From an uncultured Porphyromonadaceae bacterium (lineage in GTDB: Bacteria > Bacteroidota > Bacteroidia > Bacteroidales > Muribaculaceae): a stretch of DNA of 22,677 bases. The position numbers and the translations under genes are program-made. The stretch lies in the NCBI GenBank assembly GCA_938027385.1, contig CALJBF010000302.1, forward strand, positions 1 to 22,677, in the 5' to 3' direction. Positions 1 through 7,032 of the stretch are shown here, in pieces (the stretch's first letter is position 1; each line of letters opens with the position of its first letter). The notes under the pieces were generated by a model. The model made no database searches. It had not been told where the DNA came from and saw only the letters and a list, made by a program, of their open reading frames with translations.

Positions 1-34
1 GGCAAAAATCAGTGAATCAAGTGAATTGGCGTGC

Positions 35-77
35 AAAAAACAGGTGTGTCAGAATTGCAGAAATTCTGGCACACCTG
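35..77 (-). terminator. Intrinsic terminator of the beta-barrel gene
   Basis: Inverted repeat with arms 41-56 and 62-77, a 5-base loop and one T-G wobble. Read on the minus strand the stem is followed directly by six T residues (40 down to 35). It lies about 60 bases after the stop codon of the minus-strand gene 137-661, so it most likely ends that transcript. On the plus strand no T-run follows, so it looks one-directional. Confidence 0.8.
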
Positions 78-136
78 TAAACGTCCGGGAAAACCGGCGC
101 CATACCAGCAGAACGCGAAATGACGCCTCTACCCTA

Positions 137-661
137 TTATATTCCGAACCTGAAACCGGCCTGGAGCACACCCTGGGCGCCATAACCCAGTTCGGCGAAG
201 AAACTTACCCTGTTGGCGATGGCGAAATCAGCACACAGCGGCGACGCCTGGAATGCGAAATAGGCGCAGTTGTATGAGTCGCCGTGCTTGGGCATCATGT
301 GTGAGATGTCGCAGCCCAGACCGAGATGCGCGTACAGCGTCATGAAACTCGTGCGGTAATAGCTGTAACGGCCGTTGAGCATAAGCACATGGTAGGCTAT
401 CGACGAATGTTCAGGCCCACCCTTGGTAGTGGTGGTCGACAGCGTGTAGCTCGGACCGAGCGAGAAGTTGCGTGTGATGTGGAAATTGACACCCAGCGAA
501 ACGGCACCCCAGGCGTTCTTCACGCCGTGCCAGCCGTCATGACAGTCAGAACCATCCATCTGCGTGTAACCGCCGTATCCGATCATGATATCGGCTTTCT
601 GTGCGTCGGCTCCGAATGCGAGAGCGACCACGGCCACCAGGGCCACTAAAAATTTCTTCAT
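137..661 (-). CDS. Small outer-membrane beta-barrel protein
   Basis: A 174-residue protein with a clear Sec signal peptide: MKK, then a hydrophobic run, then FGADA before QKAD, so cleavage is likely near residue 20. The mature part shows alternating hydrophobic/polar strands rich in Gly, Tyr and Phe, and ends in a short amphipathic strand with a Phe close to the C-terminus (GFRFGI), as expected of an outer-membrane barrel inserted by the BAM machinery. The size fits an 8-strand barrel of the OmpW/OprF-N or PorT-like type. No catalytic motif is visible, and the cargo or ligand is unknown. The gene stands alone, divergent from the PpiD-like gene at 1024 and closed by the terminator at 35-77. 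Start chosen because the signal peptide begins exactly at this ATG. Confidence 0.85.
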   Translation of the reverse strand: MKKFLVALVAVVALAFGADAQKADIMIGYGGYTQMDGSDCHDGWHGVKNAWGAVSLGVNFHITRNFSLGPSYTLSTTTTKGGPEHSSIAYHVLMLNGRYSYYRTSFMTLYAHLGLGCDISHMMPKHGDSYNCAYFAFQASPLCADFAIANRVSFFAELGYGAQGVLQAGFRFGI

Positions 662-687
662 ATCGCGAAGTTTAAAATTAATTCATG

Positions 688-695
688 CAATGTTA
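688..695 (-). promoter_or_regulatory. Weak candidate -7 box for the beta-barrel gene
   Basis: On the minus strand this reads TAACATTG, one mismatch from the Bacteroidetes -7 consensus TAnnTTTG, 27 bases ahead of the start codon at 661. No convincing TTTG -33 element lies at the expected distance, so this is only a candidate. Confidence 0.3.
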
Positions 696-732
696 ACAAC
701 TGTTTATCGCCGAGGGTTCACTATCCACACAC

Positions 733-786
733 GTCACATACGTTTCATACGCTGCATACGTCACATAAATCACATAAGTCACACAC
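733..786. repeat. Six tandem degenerate 9-bp repeats
   Basis: Consecutive 9-base units read GTCACATAC, GTTTCATAC, GCTGCATAC, GTCACATAA, ATCACATAA and GTCACACAC, with no spacers. They lie between the two divergent starts, about 70 bases upstream of the beta-barrel start and just upstream of the promoter for the gene at 1024. The spacing of nearly one helical turn would suit repeated binding of a regulator, but drift of a simple repeat is equally possible. Confidence 0.75.
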
Positions 787-811
787 GATTCAGAATATTT
801 GGCAATTAATT

Positions 812-841
812 TTGGAGTTCGGGGCAAAAAACGTATCTTTG
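812..841 (+). promoter_or_regulatory. Bacteroidetes promoter for the PpiD-like gene
   Basis: A TTG element at 812-814 (within TTTTGG) is followed after 19 bases by TATCTTTG at 834-841. This matches the known Bacteroidetes sigma factor pattern of -33 TTTG and -7 TAnnTTTG. Transcription should start near 848, giving a leader of about 175 bases. Confidence 0.75.
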
Positions 842-852
842 TGCGCTAATTT

Positions 853-906
853 TGCCCTGCCGGGCAGCCTGTCTGGCCATGCCAGAGACGGCTGTCATGC
901 CTTTTT
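853..906 (+). promoter_or_regulatory. Structured leader with terminator-like hairpin
   Basis: A long interrupted hairpin can form: arm 863-869 pairs with 890-896, 871-873 with 887-889, and 874-877 with 881-884, closing a 3-base loop. A run of five T follows at 902-906. A competing small hairpin (853-857 with 862-866) overlaps its left foot, so the two structures exclude each other. This layout, right after the expected transcription start, is compatible with an attenuator or with a short terminated RNA. No recognised riboswitch family matches. Confidence 0.45.
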
Positions 907-1023
907 GCCGTATAAACTACTGACAAACAAAGCATAACCGGTCACGGAAAAGTAATCGGCGAAAATAAAAAACAATACATAAACCAAAAGTCACTAACCT
1001 GACTTCCATCCATTTTCCAGTAA

Positions 1024-3075
1024 ATGTCAGCACTTGAACAAATCCGTCAGCGCCCCATCCTGATCATCTCGATTCTGGGTGTGGCCCTGCTGCTGTTCAT
1101 CCTCACGGCGGTAGACCGCCCGGGTGAGCTCTTCACCGACAACCACACCGTCGCCAAGGTCGACGGCGAGAAAATCGACTACCTCGAATTCCAGAAACGC
1201 GTAGAACAGCTCTCGCAACAGTACCAGTCGCAGGGCTACACAAACGTTGACCGCGACCAGTTGCAGTCACAGGTACTGCAGATGATGATCAACGAGACCC
1301 TGCTCAACAAAGAATGCAACAAACTCGGCCTGGTGGTAACCGATACCGAGCTCTCGATGGCCATGATCGGCGAGAATCCCCTCCCGGCCGTGACCCAGCA
1401 GGTACGCCAGTTGGGCATGCCCGACGCAAAGGCTCTCTACGACGCCATAGCCAACCCCACAAAGGCCGGCATCACCGATCCCCAGATGATAGCACAGCTC
1501 AACGAAATCTGGGCATCGCTCGAAAAGAGCACCGAGGAGATGCTGCTTACCAACAAATTCCAGACCCTGCTCAACGGCTCACTCAACGCCAACAAGCTCG
1601 ACGCACAGGCCGTATATGACCAGACCGTCAAGACCTGGACCATCGCACAGGTAAGCAAGAGCGCCTCGACTCTCGACGACAAGGATTTCACCCCCACCGA
1701 CGCCGAACTCAAGGCCCGATATGACGAAGAGAAAGAGATGTTCCGCCTCACCGAGCTGGTACACACCATCTCGTACGTGACCGTAGACGTGAAACCCTCT
1801 GACAAGGATCTCGCCGCCGGCCGCCAGACAGTGAACAGCGCCCTGGCCGCCCTGAAGACACAGCCCGGCACGGAAGGCATCGCCGACAACGCCGCTTTCG
1901 TCGTGAACCGCGTAAGCTCCACAGCCGCCGCCATGGCTCCGCAACTGCGCAACAGCCTCGACAAGCTCGCCGCCGACACCATCGTTGAGGTATCGTTCAT
2001 CAACAGCACATACACACTGGCCAAACTGCTCGGCTCGTCAACCCAGGTTGACTCGGTGCTCGTTGACATGGCCGTAGTAGCCGACGAGGCCATGACCGAC
2101 TCGCTGATGACCCGTCTGAACGCCGGTGCCAAACCCGCCGACCTCGGCGAGGCTCTCCAGGGCTCGCGCGACTCGATGTGGACCTCACTCGTAGATCCCC
2201 AGATGGCACTGCTCAAAGATGAGCTCGCCACCGTAGAGACCGGCCGCTACTTCGCTCCGCAGTCAGCCGGCGCACAGAAAGGCATGCTCCTGCGCGTGCG
2301 TCAGCGCAAGGCTCCCGTAACCGTATACGACATCGCACAGGTGACATACGTCGTAGAGCCGTCGGCCGAAACCGTCGACAAGCTCAACGCCGACCTGCGC
2401 AACTTCCTCACCGCCAACAACACCCCTGAGAAATTCTCTGAGAACGCCGTCAAGGCCGGTTACACCGCATTCGACGCCCAGGTGACCCCCTCGACGCTCC
2501 AGATCAACGGCATGCCCGAAAGCCGCAACGTGGCCAAGTGGGCTCTCAACGCCAAGCAGGGCGCCGTATCGGGCGTATTCACCAACGAACGCGGCTCACG
2601 CCTGATGGGCGCCGCCGTAAACGGTGTGTATGACGGCAAATACGTACCCCTGACCGACAAGCGTGTCAAGGAATACATCACCCGCGAGGTTGTTACCGCC
2701 AAGAAAGTCGACAAACTCGTGGCCGACTACAAGGGCAAAGGCAAGACCGTGGCCGACTACGCCAAAGTTATGGGCGCACCCGTCGACACCACCACCATCG
2801 CCTTCGGCCGTGGCAACGCCATCCTCTCGGCCAACGTAGCCGTAGCTCAGAAGGGCGCAGTGGTAGGCCCCGTCGCACTTGACAACGCCGCCGCCGTATT
2901 CGAGGTTGTCAACATCGACACCCAGGCACGCCCCTTCAACTTCCGTCAGGATTCGCAGGCCTTCGCCTACACCCAGGGCGGCCCCTCGTTCTCGCGCGCC
3001 ATCCCCGCCATCCTCCTCGGCAACAAGAAAGTCGACAACAAAATCCAGAAATTCTACTCTGACCGCCAGAACTGA
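1024..3075 (+). CDS. PpiD-like membrane-anchored periplasmic chaperone (SurA N-terminal domain)
   Basis: A 683-residue protein with a short cytoplasmic N-terminus, one membrane segment (about residues 11-30) and a large periplasmic part, the layout of PpiD. Residues about 40-180 form the SurA-N type chaperone region: it starts VAKVDGEKIDYLEFQKRVEQ and carries the typical MINETLLNKE helix. Residues about 240-340 sit where the parvulin domain belongs, but the usual parvulin landmarks (a G-G-D-L-G-W type loop, the GYH ending) are not seen, so isomerase activity is doubtful and a holdase role is more likely. The C-terminal third is helical. Length is normal for Bacteroidetes members. By family knowledge it would help fold secreted and outer-membrane proteins near the Sec translocon. 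Transcribed alone from the promoter at 812-841, with a terminator at 3101-3130. Confidence 0.85.
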   Translation: MSALEQIRQRPILIISILGVALLLFILTAVDRPGELFTDNHTVAKVDGEKIDYLEFQKRVEQLSQQYQSQGYTNVDRDQLQSQVLQMMINETLLNKECNKLGLVVTDTELSMAMIGENPLPAVTQQVRQLGMPDAKALYDAIANPTKAGITDPQMIAQLNEIWASLEKSTEEMLLTNKFQTLLNGSLNANKLDAQAVYDQTVKTWTIAQVSKSASTLDDKDFTPTDAELKARYDEEKEMFRLTELVHTISYVTVDVKPSDKDLAAGRQTVNSALAALKTQPGTEGIADNAAFVVNRVSSTAAAMAPQLRNSLDKLAADTIVEVSFINSTYTLAKLLGSSTQVDSVLVDMAVVADEAMTDSLMTRLNAGAKPADLGEALQGSRDSMWTSLVDPQMALLKDELATVETGRYFAPQSAGAQKGMLLRVRQRKAPVTVYDIAQVTYVVEPSAETVDKLNADLRNFLTANNTPEKFSENAVKAGYTAFDAQVTPSTLQINGMPESRNVAKWALNAKQGAVSGVFTNERGSRLMGAAVNGVYDGKYVPLTDKRVKEYITREVVTAKKVDKLVADYKGKGKTVADYAKVMGAPVDTTTIAFGRGNAILSANVAVAQKGAVVGPVALDNAAAVFEVVNIDTQARPFNFRQDSQAFAYTQGGPSFSRAIPAILLGNKKVDNKIQKFYSDRQN

Positions 3076-3100
3076 TCCCGGCCAGAAAAACGACACATAT

Positions 3101-3130
3101 AAAGGCGGCAGTCAATGACTTGCCGCCTTT
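3101..3130 (+). terminator. Intrinsic terminator after the PpiD-like gene
   Basis: Perfect 10-bp inverted repeat: AAAGGCGGCA at 3101-3110 and TGCCGCCTTT at 3121-3130, with a 10-base loop, followed by ATTT. It lies 26 bases after the stop codon at 3075. The A-rich left flank and T-rich right arm make it potentially active on both strands. Confidence 0.8.
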
Positions 3131-3159
3131 ATTTCATGTTATACCAATCCGATACACTG

Positions 3160-4794
3160 ATGAAACTCGTTTCTGATCCGAAATTTGCAAAAATCTACTG
3201 GCTCCTGCTGGGATTCAACCTTGCCAGTAGCACCCCATGCTTGTTTGTCCTGGCCGGTATCAGCATTTGGATCGGTGTAATTGGATTATCCGCACTGACG
3301 GCTTTGACAGAAACTCTGTTGGTGATGTGGATCGGCCACCGAAACAAGGTGCTGTCCCACGTGATTTTAACATTTTGCATCGCCCTCAACATAATATTCC
3401 TCATAGTCGACATATACCTGCTCCAGACATTTGACATGATTATTGGATACCAGGCACTTCGACTGACTTTAGTTTCGACATCAGCAGAAATAGCTGAATT
3501 CGCCGCTAACTACCTTTCGTTACGTATCATAGCAAAGACCTTAGCCATTGCAGCGCTTGCGGCAGGGGTTATATGGGCCATAGCCTGCATCGTCACGCGA
3601 TCAGTCAGTACACGAGTCTCTTTTATCATATCCCTGACACTCTCTGCATCGGGTATCGTCATGATGTTATGGATTGTGATTCGCTATGCAATTGTAGGAT
3701 CTTATAATGACGATCACCAATGCACGGCGCTCTCACGTATCGCATTCAGCATATCCAGAACATTCGTAGAGAACGCGCGGGTGAACAAGTTTATCGACAT
3801 CACCAAGAATACCCCAGCCGAGGGATCACCCGAATTTGATGTCATTCTTATTTTAGGAGAATCTTACAACCGGTTGCATTCGCCGCTTTACGGCTATGAC
3901 AAACCTACGACTCCTAATCTTGCCGCCCTTGCCGCCGACTCATCGTTGATAGTATATTCCGACGTAATTGCTCCAGGCGACTGGACAGAGGAGGCTGTCA
4001 AGGGAATCTTCAGTCTCTCTAACTCGGCCGACACGTATTTTACTGCACCTTTCTTCCCTGCGCTGTTCAAAAAGAGCGGCTATTACACCGCCATATACGA
4101 AAATCAATATACCCTGGGCGCAAGCGAGTGTCTGCTATCAGACCGAGAACTCTCAGACCTGTCGTTTGACTTTCGCGACGACACACGCACTCGCTATGAC
4201 CATCAATTGACCGAAAACATCAAACCTGCCGCCAAAAACGGTCTTTACATCATACATCTGTACGGACAGCACTACGAATACGCCGATCGATATCCTTCCG
4301 AATGGCAATATTTCACTGCCGCAGACTATGACGATTCAAAATTCACAGCCAATCAGAGGACAATCCTTGCAAACTACGATAATGCCACACGTTACAATGA
4401 TTTTGTCATAAAAGGCATTCTTGATAAATGGCAGCACCGCAGGGCAATTGCCATATATCTGTCGGATCACGGCGAAGAAGTGTTTGATTGCCGCGATTAT
4501 TTCGGGCATGGAAATTCAGCATCAGCTCCAGACCCTATGTATCAGCTCAGAGTCCCGATGATGATATGGATGTCAGACAGTTTTCAGAAACATTATCCGC
4601 TAAAAGTCACTGCGATTCACAACTCGGCCAACCTGCCTGTGTCGACGAACGACATCAGTCACACGCTGCTTGACGCCGCCAATATTGTAACGCCTGCTTT
4701 TGACCCCACACGTAGCCTTCTTTCTCCGGCATATAACGCCAGCGGCGAACGCAAAATATCATTTTACGGAGCATCGTCCGCCACCGTACAATAA
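3160..4794 (+). CDS. Membrane phosphoethanolamine transferase-like protein (sulfatase fold, CptA/EptA type)
   Basis: A 544-residue protein with about five N-terminal membrane segments (residues 12-180) and a periplasmic sulfatase-fold domain from about residue 225. Key signatures: ILGES with metal ligand E234, then GYDKPTTP; candidate nucleophile T276 in WTEEA; GQHYEYADRYP at 369-379, as in CptA-type enzymes; SDHGEE with D436 and H437; and FGHGN with H450. Family members transfer phosphoethanolamine from phosphatidylethanolamine to lipid A, LPS core or other glycans at the outer face of the inner membrane. The substrate here is unknown. An in-frame ATG at 3115 lies inside the upstream terminator hairpin and 3136 is also possible; 3160 was chosen because the first membrane segment follows closely. 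The gene is clearly more AT-rich than its neighbours, hinting at separate ancestry. No clear promoter is seen. Confidence 0.82.
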   Translation: MKLVSDPKFAKIYWLLLGFNLASSTPCLFVLAGISIWIGVIGLSALTALTETLLVMWIGHRNKVLSHVILTFCIALNIIFLIVDIYLLQTFDMIIGYQALRLTLVSTSAEIAEFAANYLSLRIIAKTLAIAALAAGVIWAIACIVTRSVSTRVSFIISLTLSASGIVMMLWIVIRYAIVGSYNDDHQCTALSRIAFSISRTFVENARVNKFIDITKNTPAEGSPEFDVILILGESYNRLHSPLYGYDKPTTPNLAALAADSSLIVYSDVIAPGDWTEEAVKGIFSLSNSADTYFTAPFFPALFKKSGYYTAIYENQYTLGASECLLSDRELSDLSFDFRDDTRTRYDHQLTENIKPAAKNGLYIIHLYGQHYEYADRYPSEWQYFTAADYDDSKFTANQRTILANYDNATRYNDFVIKGILDKWQHRRAIAIYLSDHGEEVFDCRDYFGHGNSASAPDPMYQLRVPMMIWMSDSFQKHYPLKVTAIHNSANLPVSTNDISHTLLDAANIVTPAFDPTRSLLSPAYNASGERKISFYGASSATVQ

Positions 4795-4850
4795 GCACGT
4801 TTCCCACTATCACCAAACGCTCTGTGGCGAAGTATTTAATGGGCGCTGAA

Positions 4851-5483
4851 TCACAGGTCGTCGAGTTCGGCGGTGTCGCGCTCGAGGAGGGCGGCAGCGA
4901 GGGAGTCACCGGCCTGCACGATGGCTACCAGGGGGTAGAGCTTGCGGGCGGCGTCGTAATTCTTGCAGTCCTCGAAACTGTTCTGGTTCACGCCCCAGGC
5001 ACCCATGTGCCAGCGTATGGCCAGCATCTCGGCGTCAGAGACCTCGAGGCCGCTGAGCAGTACCATCACCACCGACTTCTCGCCATGCCCCATCGGGAAC
5101 GACTTGTAGCTTACTTTGTACCCCTCGGCGTCTTCCCACTGGCCGAGACTGTTCTTGCGTTTCTTTACCGAACGACGGTAGATGTCGGTCTTGCATACAT
5201 CGTGCAACAGGGCGGCAATGATGATGCTGTCGCGCGTGACCTCGGTGGCGAGAGTGGGATCAAGTTTCGACATGCTTTCCCATACCCCCAGGGCGGCATG
5301 GCAGGCGTTGAGCGAATGTTTTGCCAGACCGCCGGCCACGTTCAGATGATGCCCGGCTGATGCCGGCGCCTCGAAAAATCCCTGCGACTCAAGGTCGGCA
5401 ATCACATCGTCGACACCCGGGCGGTTCGTAGAGCGCAGAAGTTCACAGAATTCGGCCTTGCAGGCCTGTGCATCGATATTCAT
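4851..5483 (-). CDS. HD-domain protein (putative metal-dependent phosphohydrolase)
   Basis: A 210-residue soluble protein without signal peptide. The HD-superfamily metal site is visible: H56 in AKHS, H94-D95 in ALLHDVCK, H133 in MGHGEKS, H159 in RWHMG and D193 in QAGDSLA. Such proteins hydrolyse phosphate esters of nucleotides or related compounds; the substrate cannot be told from sequence. It is a single-domain protein of ordinary length with no GGDEF, RelA or nuclease partner. It is 99 bases downstream of folB on the same strand. No TAnnTTTG box is seen between them, so co-transcription from the folB promoter is likely, without implying a shared pathway. It converges with the gene at 3160-4794; no clear terminator is seen in the 56-base gap. 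Confidence 0.8.
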   Translation of the reverse strand: MNIDAQACKAEFCELLRSTNRPGVDDVIADLESQGFFEAPASAGHHLNVAGGLAKHSLNACHAALGVWESMSKLDPTLATEVTRDSIIIAALLHDVCKTDIYRRSVKKRKNSLGQWEDAEGYKVSYKSFPMGHGEKSVVMVLLSGLEVSDAEMLAIRWHMGAWGVNQNSFEDCKNYDAARKLYPLVAIVQAGDSLAAALLERDTAELDDL

Positions 5484-5582
5484 AGTGTTGTAATTTTCAA
5501 TTGATAGTTAAGTAACTGTTCAGGACTGCTTTACATTTCCCGGCTTTCAATATTCCGACCGGAGGTTTACGGGTAACGCCAG

Positions 5583-5945
5583 TCAGTGGCGCCACCGAAG
5601 TGTCACCGAGGCCGAGGCCACATCGGCCGGCATCGGGGGCGTCAGTTTCGCCACCGTCACCCTACCGGCCACTACGGCCTGGAACCGCCCGCACACGGCA
5701 TCGCGGATGCGCGCGACCACATGTTCAAGCAGCTGCGACGGCCGAGCCATCTCTTCCGAAACAATCGCGGCAAGATCGGCATAGCTCACGGTCAGCCCGA
5801 CATCGTCGCCCGAGGCGGCATCTGAGGCATCAACCTCCACAGCCAGCGAAACCTCGAACTCATTGCCGACCACACGCTCCTGCGGCTCCACACCATGATA
5901 GGCATAGACCCTCATTCTTTCGATTGCGACAGTCCAGGTATCCAT
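5583..5945 (-). CDS. folB: Dihydroneopterin aldolase
   Basis: A 120-residue protein of the normal FolB length. It cleaves 7,8-dihydroneopterin to 6-hydroxymethyl-7,8-dihydropterin and glycolaldehyde in cytosolic folate synthesis, working as a homo-octamer in the family. The signature runs AYHGVEPQERVVGNEFEVSL near the start. Residues at the family's active-site positions are present: E23, Y55 (in VSYADL), E74 (in LLEHV) and K100 (in VAKLTPP). The start is supported by an AGAGG-like sequence about 6 bases upstream, unusual for this genome, and a -7 box at 5976-5969. No other folate gene is next to it, so it appears to be a scattered single gene upstream of the HD-domain gene. Confidence 0.93.
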   Translation of the reverse strand: MDTWTVAIERMRVYAYHGVEPQERVVGNEFEVSLAVEVDASDAASGDDVGLTVSYADLAAIVSEEMARPSQLLEHVVARIRDAVCGRFQAVVAGRVTVAKLTPPMPADVASASVTLRWRH

Positions 5946-5968
5946 ATCAGCCTCTTAAAAAGTCTATG

Positions 5969-5976
5969 CAAAGATA
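5969..5976 (-). promoter_or_regulatory. -7 promoter box of folB
   Basis: The minus strand reads TATCTTTG here, a full match to TAnnTTTG, 23 bases ahead of the folB start. The -33 element is not clear; TTTTTGG lies only 12 bases upstream, closer than usual. Confidence 0.6.
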
Positions 5977-6113
5977 ATGATTTCCCGCCAAAAACCATTT
6001 ACCTTTCTCAATCCATACTCAAAAGAGGTCGGAATATAAGTCAATCGAACGGACCTAAAGATTGTCAAACTCAAATTGTAAGGCGTCTATTGGGATTTCT
6101 TTTGAATGTTATT

Positions 6114-6147
6114 TTGCACGTTCGTATTTACTAATTCTGTACCTTTG
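6114..6147 (+). promoter_or_regulatory. Promoter of the phosphodiesterase-like gene
   Basis: TACCTTTG at 6140-6147 matches the Bacteroidetes -7 box. TTG at 6114-6116 (within ATTTTGC) is a possible -33 element with a somewhat long 23-base spacer. Its position rules out the upstream ATG at 6106 as the start and supports the ATG at 6178, 30 bases downstream of the box. Confidence 0.6.
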
Positions 6148-6177
6148 CATGTGGACACGTCATCTGATTGTTTACCG

Positions 6178-6912
6178 ATGAATAAGTATCTTATAATACT
6201 ATTCGTGATATTTGCCGCATTCGCAGCTGTCATGGCATGCATTAGCTGGTGGCAAATTGACCGCTATCCCGACAAGGTGTGGGTGCATCGATGCAACTCA
6301 ATTGAGAAATTCGATGAAATGCATGAGCGATACCCCTCTGTGGAGGTCGATCTCATATTCCGGTCTGAAGGTTATTTCGATGTCACACACGATCAGGAGA
6401 ACTCGATTGGATTGCGATTAGACGGTTATTTCGAAAAGCTCAAAGGCGAGACAGGGCATATGTGGCTTGATGTCAAGAATATTTCGGCAACCAATTGTAA
6501 TCACGCCATATCGGTCCTTGACTCGCTTACGTCAATGTACCATATTGACAAGATTCGGCTTATAATAGAATCTCCTGACACAGTTGCCCTTTCCGCTTTC
6601 CACAAGGCCGGATACTATACCTCATGGTATGTCGTATCCGAAAATCCGGCAAATCTGACCGATGACGAGATAGAACAGTACATACGTGAGATGAGACGCG
6701 TGGTGGATAATGGCAGAGTCAGCGCCCTGTCGTTTCCGGGATGGTGGTATCCTGAAATCAGCAAAAGGCTCGACCGCAACATTGATTTACTGACGTGGAA
6801 AGAAAACTCATCGCAATTTAAGTTCTTCCTCAACCTCAAGAACTATAAAATGTTATACGATCCACAAGTTAAGGTAATACTGCTAAAAGATTTAGGGCAT
6901 TTTCATCGCTAA
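6178..6912 (+). CDS. Membrane-anchored GDPD/FAM151-like phosphodiesterase candidate
   Basis: A 244-residue protein with one hydrophobic N-terminal segment (residues 4-23), probably a membrane anchor or uncleaved signal. VMAC at 18-21 is a poor lipobox, so lipoprotein status is uncertain. The rest resembles the PI-PLC/glycerophosphodiester phosphodiesterase superfamily barrel: VHRCNS with H37, VEVDLIF with E56 and D58, and FDVTHD with H71 reproduce the His-Glu-Asp-His pattern of the metal site. The order HR-NS, VEVD, DVTHD is closer to FAM151/menorin-type proteins than to classical GDPDs. The substrate is unknown; an extracytoplasmic lipid or polymer phosphodiester is plausible. It is AT-rich like the gene at 3160-4794 and unlike the genes around it. 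It has its own promoter and stops 120 bases before the large operon. Confidence 0.65.
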   Translation: MNKYLIILFVIFAAFAAVMACISWWQIDRYPDKVWVHRCNSIEKFDEMHERYPSVEVDLIFRSEGYFDVTHDQENSIGLRLDGYFEKLKGETGHMWLDVKNISATNCNHAISVLDSLTSMYHIDKIRLIIESPDTVALSAFHKAGYYTSWYVVSENPANLTDDEIEQYIREMRRVVDNGRVSALSFPGWWYPEISKRLDRNIDLLTWKENSSQFKFFLNLKNYKMLYDPQVKVILLKDLGHFHR

Positions 6913-6983
6913 AATATTAAATGTTTGGGCGATTGCCGCAATATTTCGAGTGGGTTGATGAGGTGATTTCTGACACTTTTTCG

Positions 6984-6991
6984 TAACTTTG
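6984..6991 (+). promoter_or_regulatory. -7 box of the eight-gene operon
   Basis: TAACTTTG, a full match to the Bacteroidetes -7 consensus, lies 41 bases ahead of the ATG at 7033. A TTTG -33 element at the right distance is not obvious; TTG at 6955-6957 is 26 bases away. No comparable box was noticed in the short gaps inside the operon. Confidence 0.65.
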
Positions 6992-7001
6992 CAGAAAAGC
7001 A

Positions 7002-7022
7002 TTTCCCCCGTTTCAGGGGAAA
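7002..7022 (+). promoter_or_regulatory. Hairpin at the 5' end of the operon mRNA
   Basis: TTTCCCC at 7002-7008 pairs perfectly with GGGGAAA at 7016-7022 around a 7-base loop. With transcription expected to start near 6998, this places a 7-bp stem at the very 5' end of the message, ending 10 bases before the start codon. It could protect the long mRNA from decay or influence initiation. Confidence 0.55.
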
Positions 7023-7032
7023 CACCATCATA

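Larger units (their letters stand above)
662..1023. other. Divergent intergenic region, 362 bases
   Basis: No credible gene is present. From left to right it holds a weak possible minus-strand promoter (688-695), six degenerate 9-bp tandem repeats (733-786), a good plus-strand Bacteroidetes promoter (812-841), and a leader of about 175 bases with strong hairpin potential (853-906) ahead of the gene at 1024. The last 100 bases before 1024 are A/T-rich, as usual for translation starts in this phylum, and no Shine-Dalgarno sequence is seen. Confidence 0.7.

Noticed and set aside
26..277. Plus-strand open frame of 83 residues at the left edge
   Set aside because: It runs through the terminator hairpin and antisense to the beta-barrel gene; its composition is not protein-like.
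733..786. Possible CRISPR array
   Set aside because: Units are 9 bases, directly adjacent and degenerate, without spacers, and no cas gene is present.
585..809. Open frame reading the 9-bp repeat as a tripeptide repeat
   Set aside because: Begins antisense inside the beta-barrel signal peptide region and consists mostly of repeat-derived His/Ile/Arg; non-coding repeat is simpler.
1437..2231. Minus-strand open frame of 264 residues within the PpiD-like gene
   Set aside because: Ser/Ala-rich antisense shadow with no recognisable domain or start signals.
6106..6177. Longer N-terminus for the phosphodiesterase-like gene
   Set aside because: This segment contains the promoter -7 box at 6140-6147, and a clean hydrophobic N-terminus begins at 6178.
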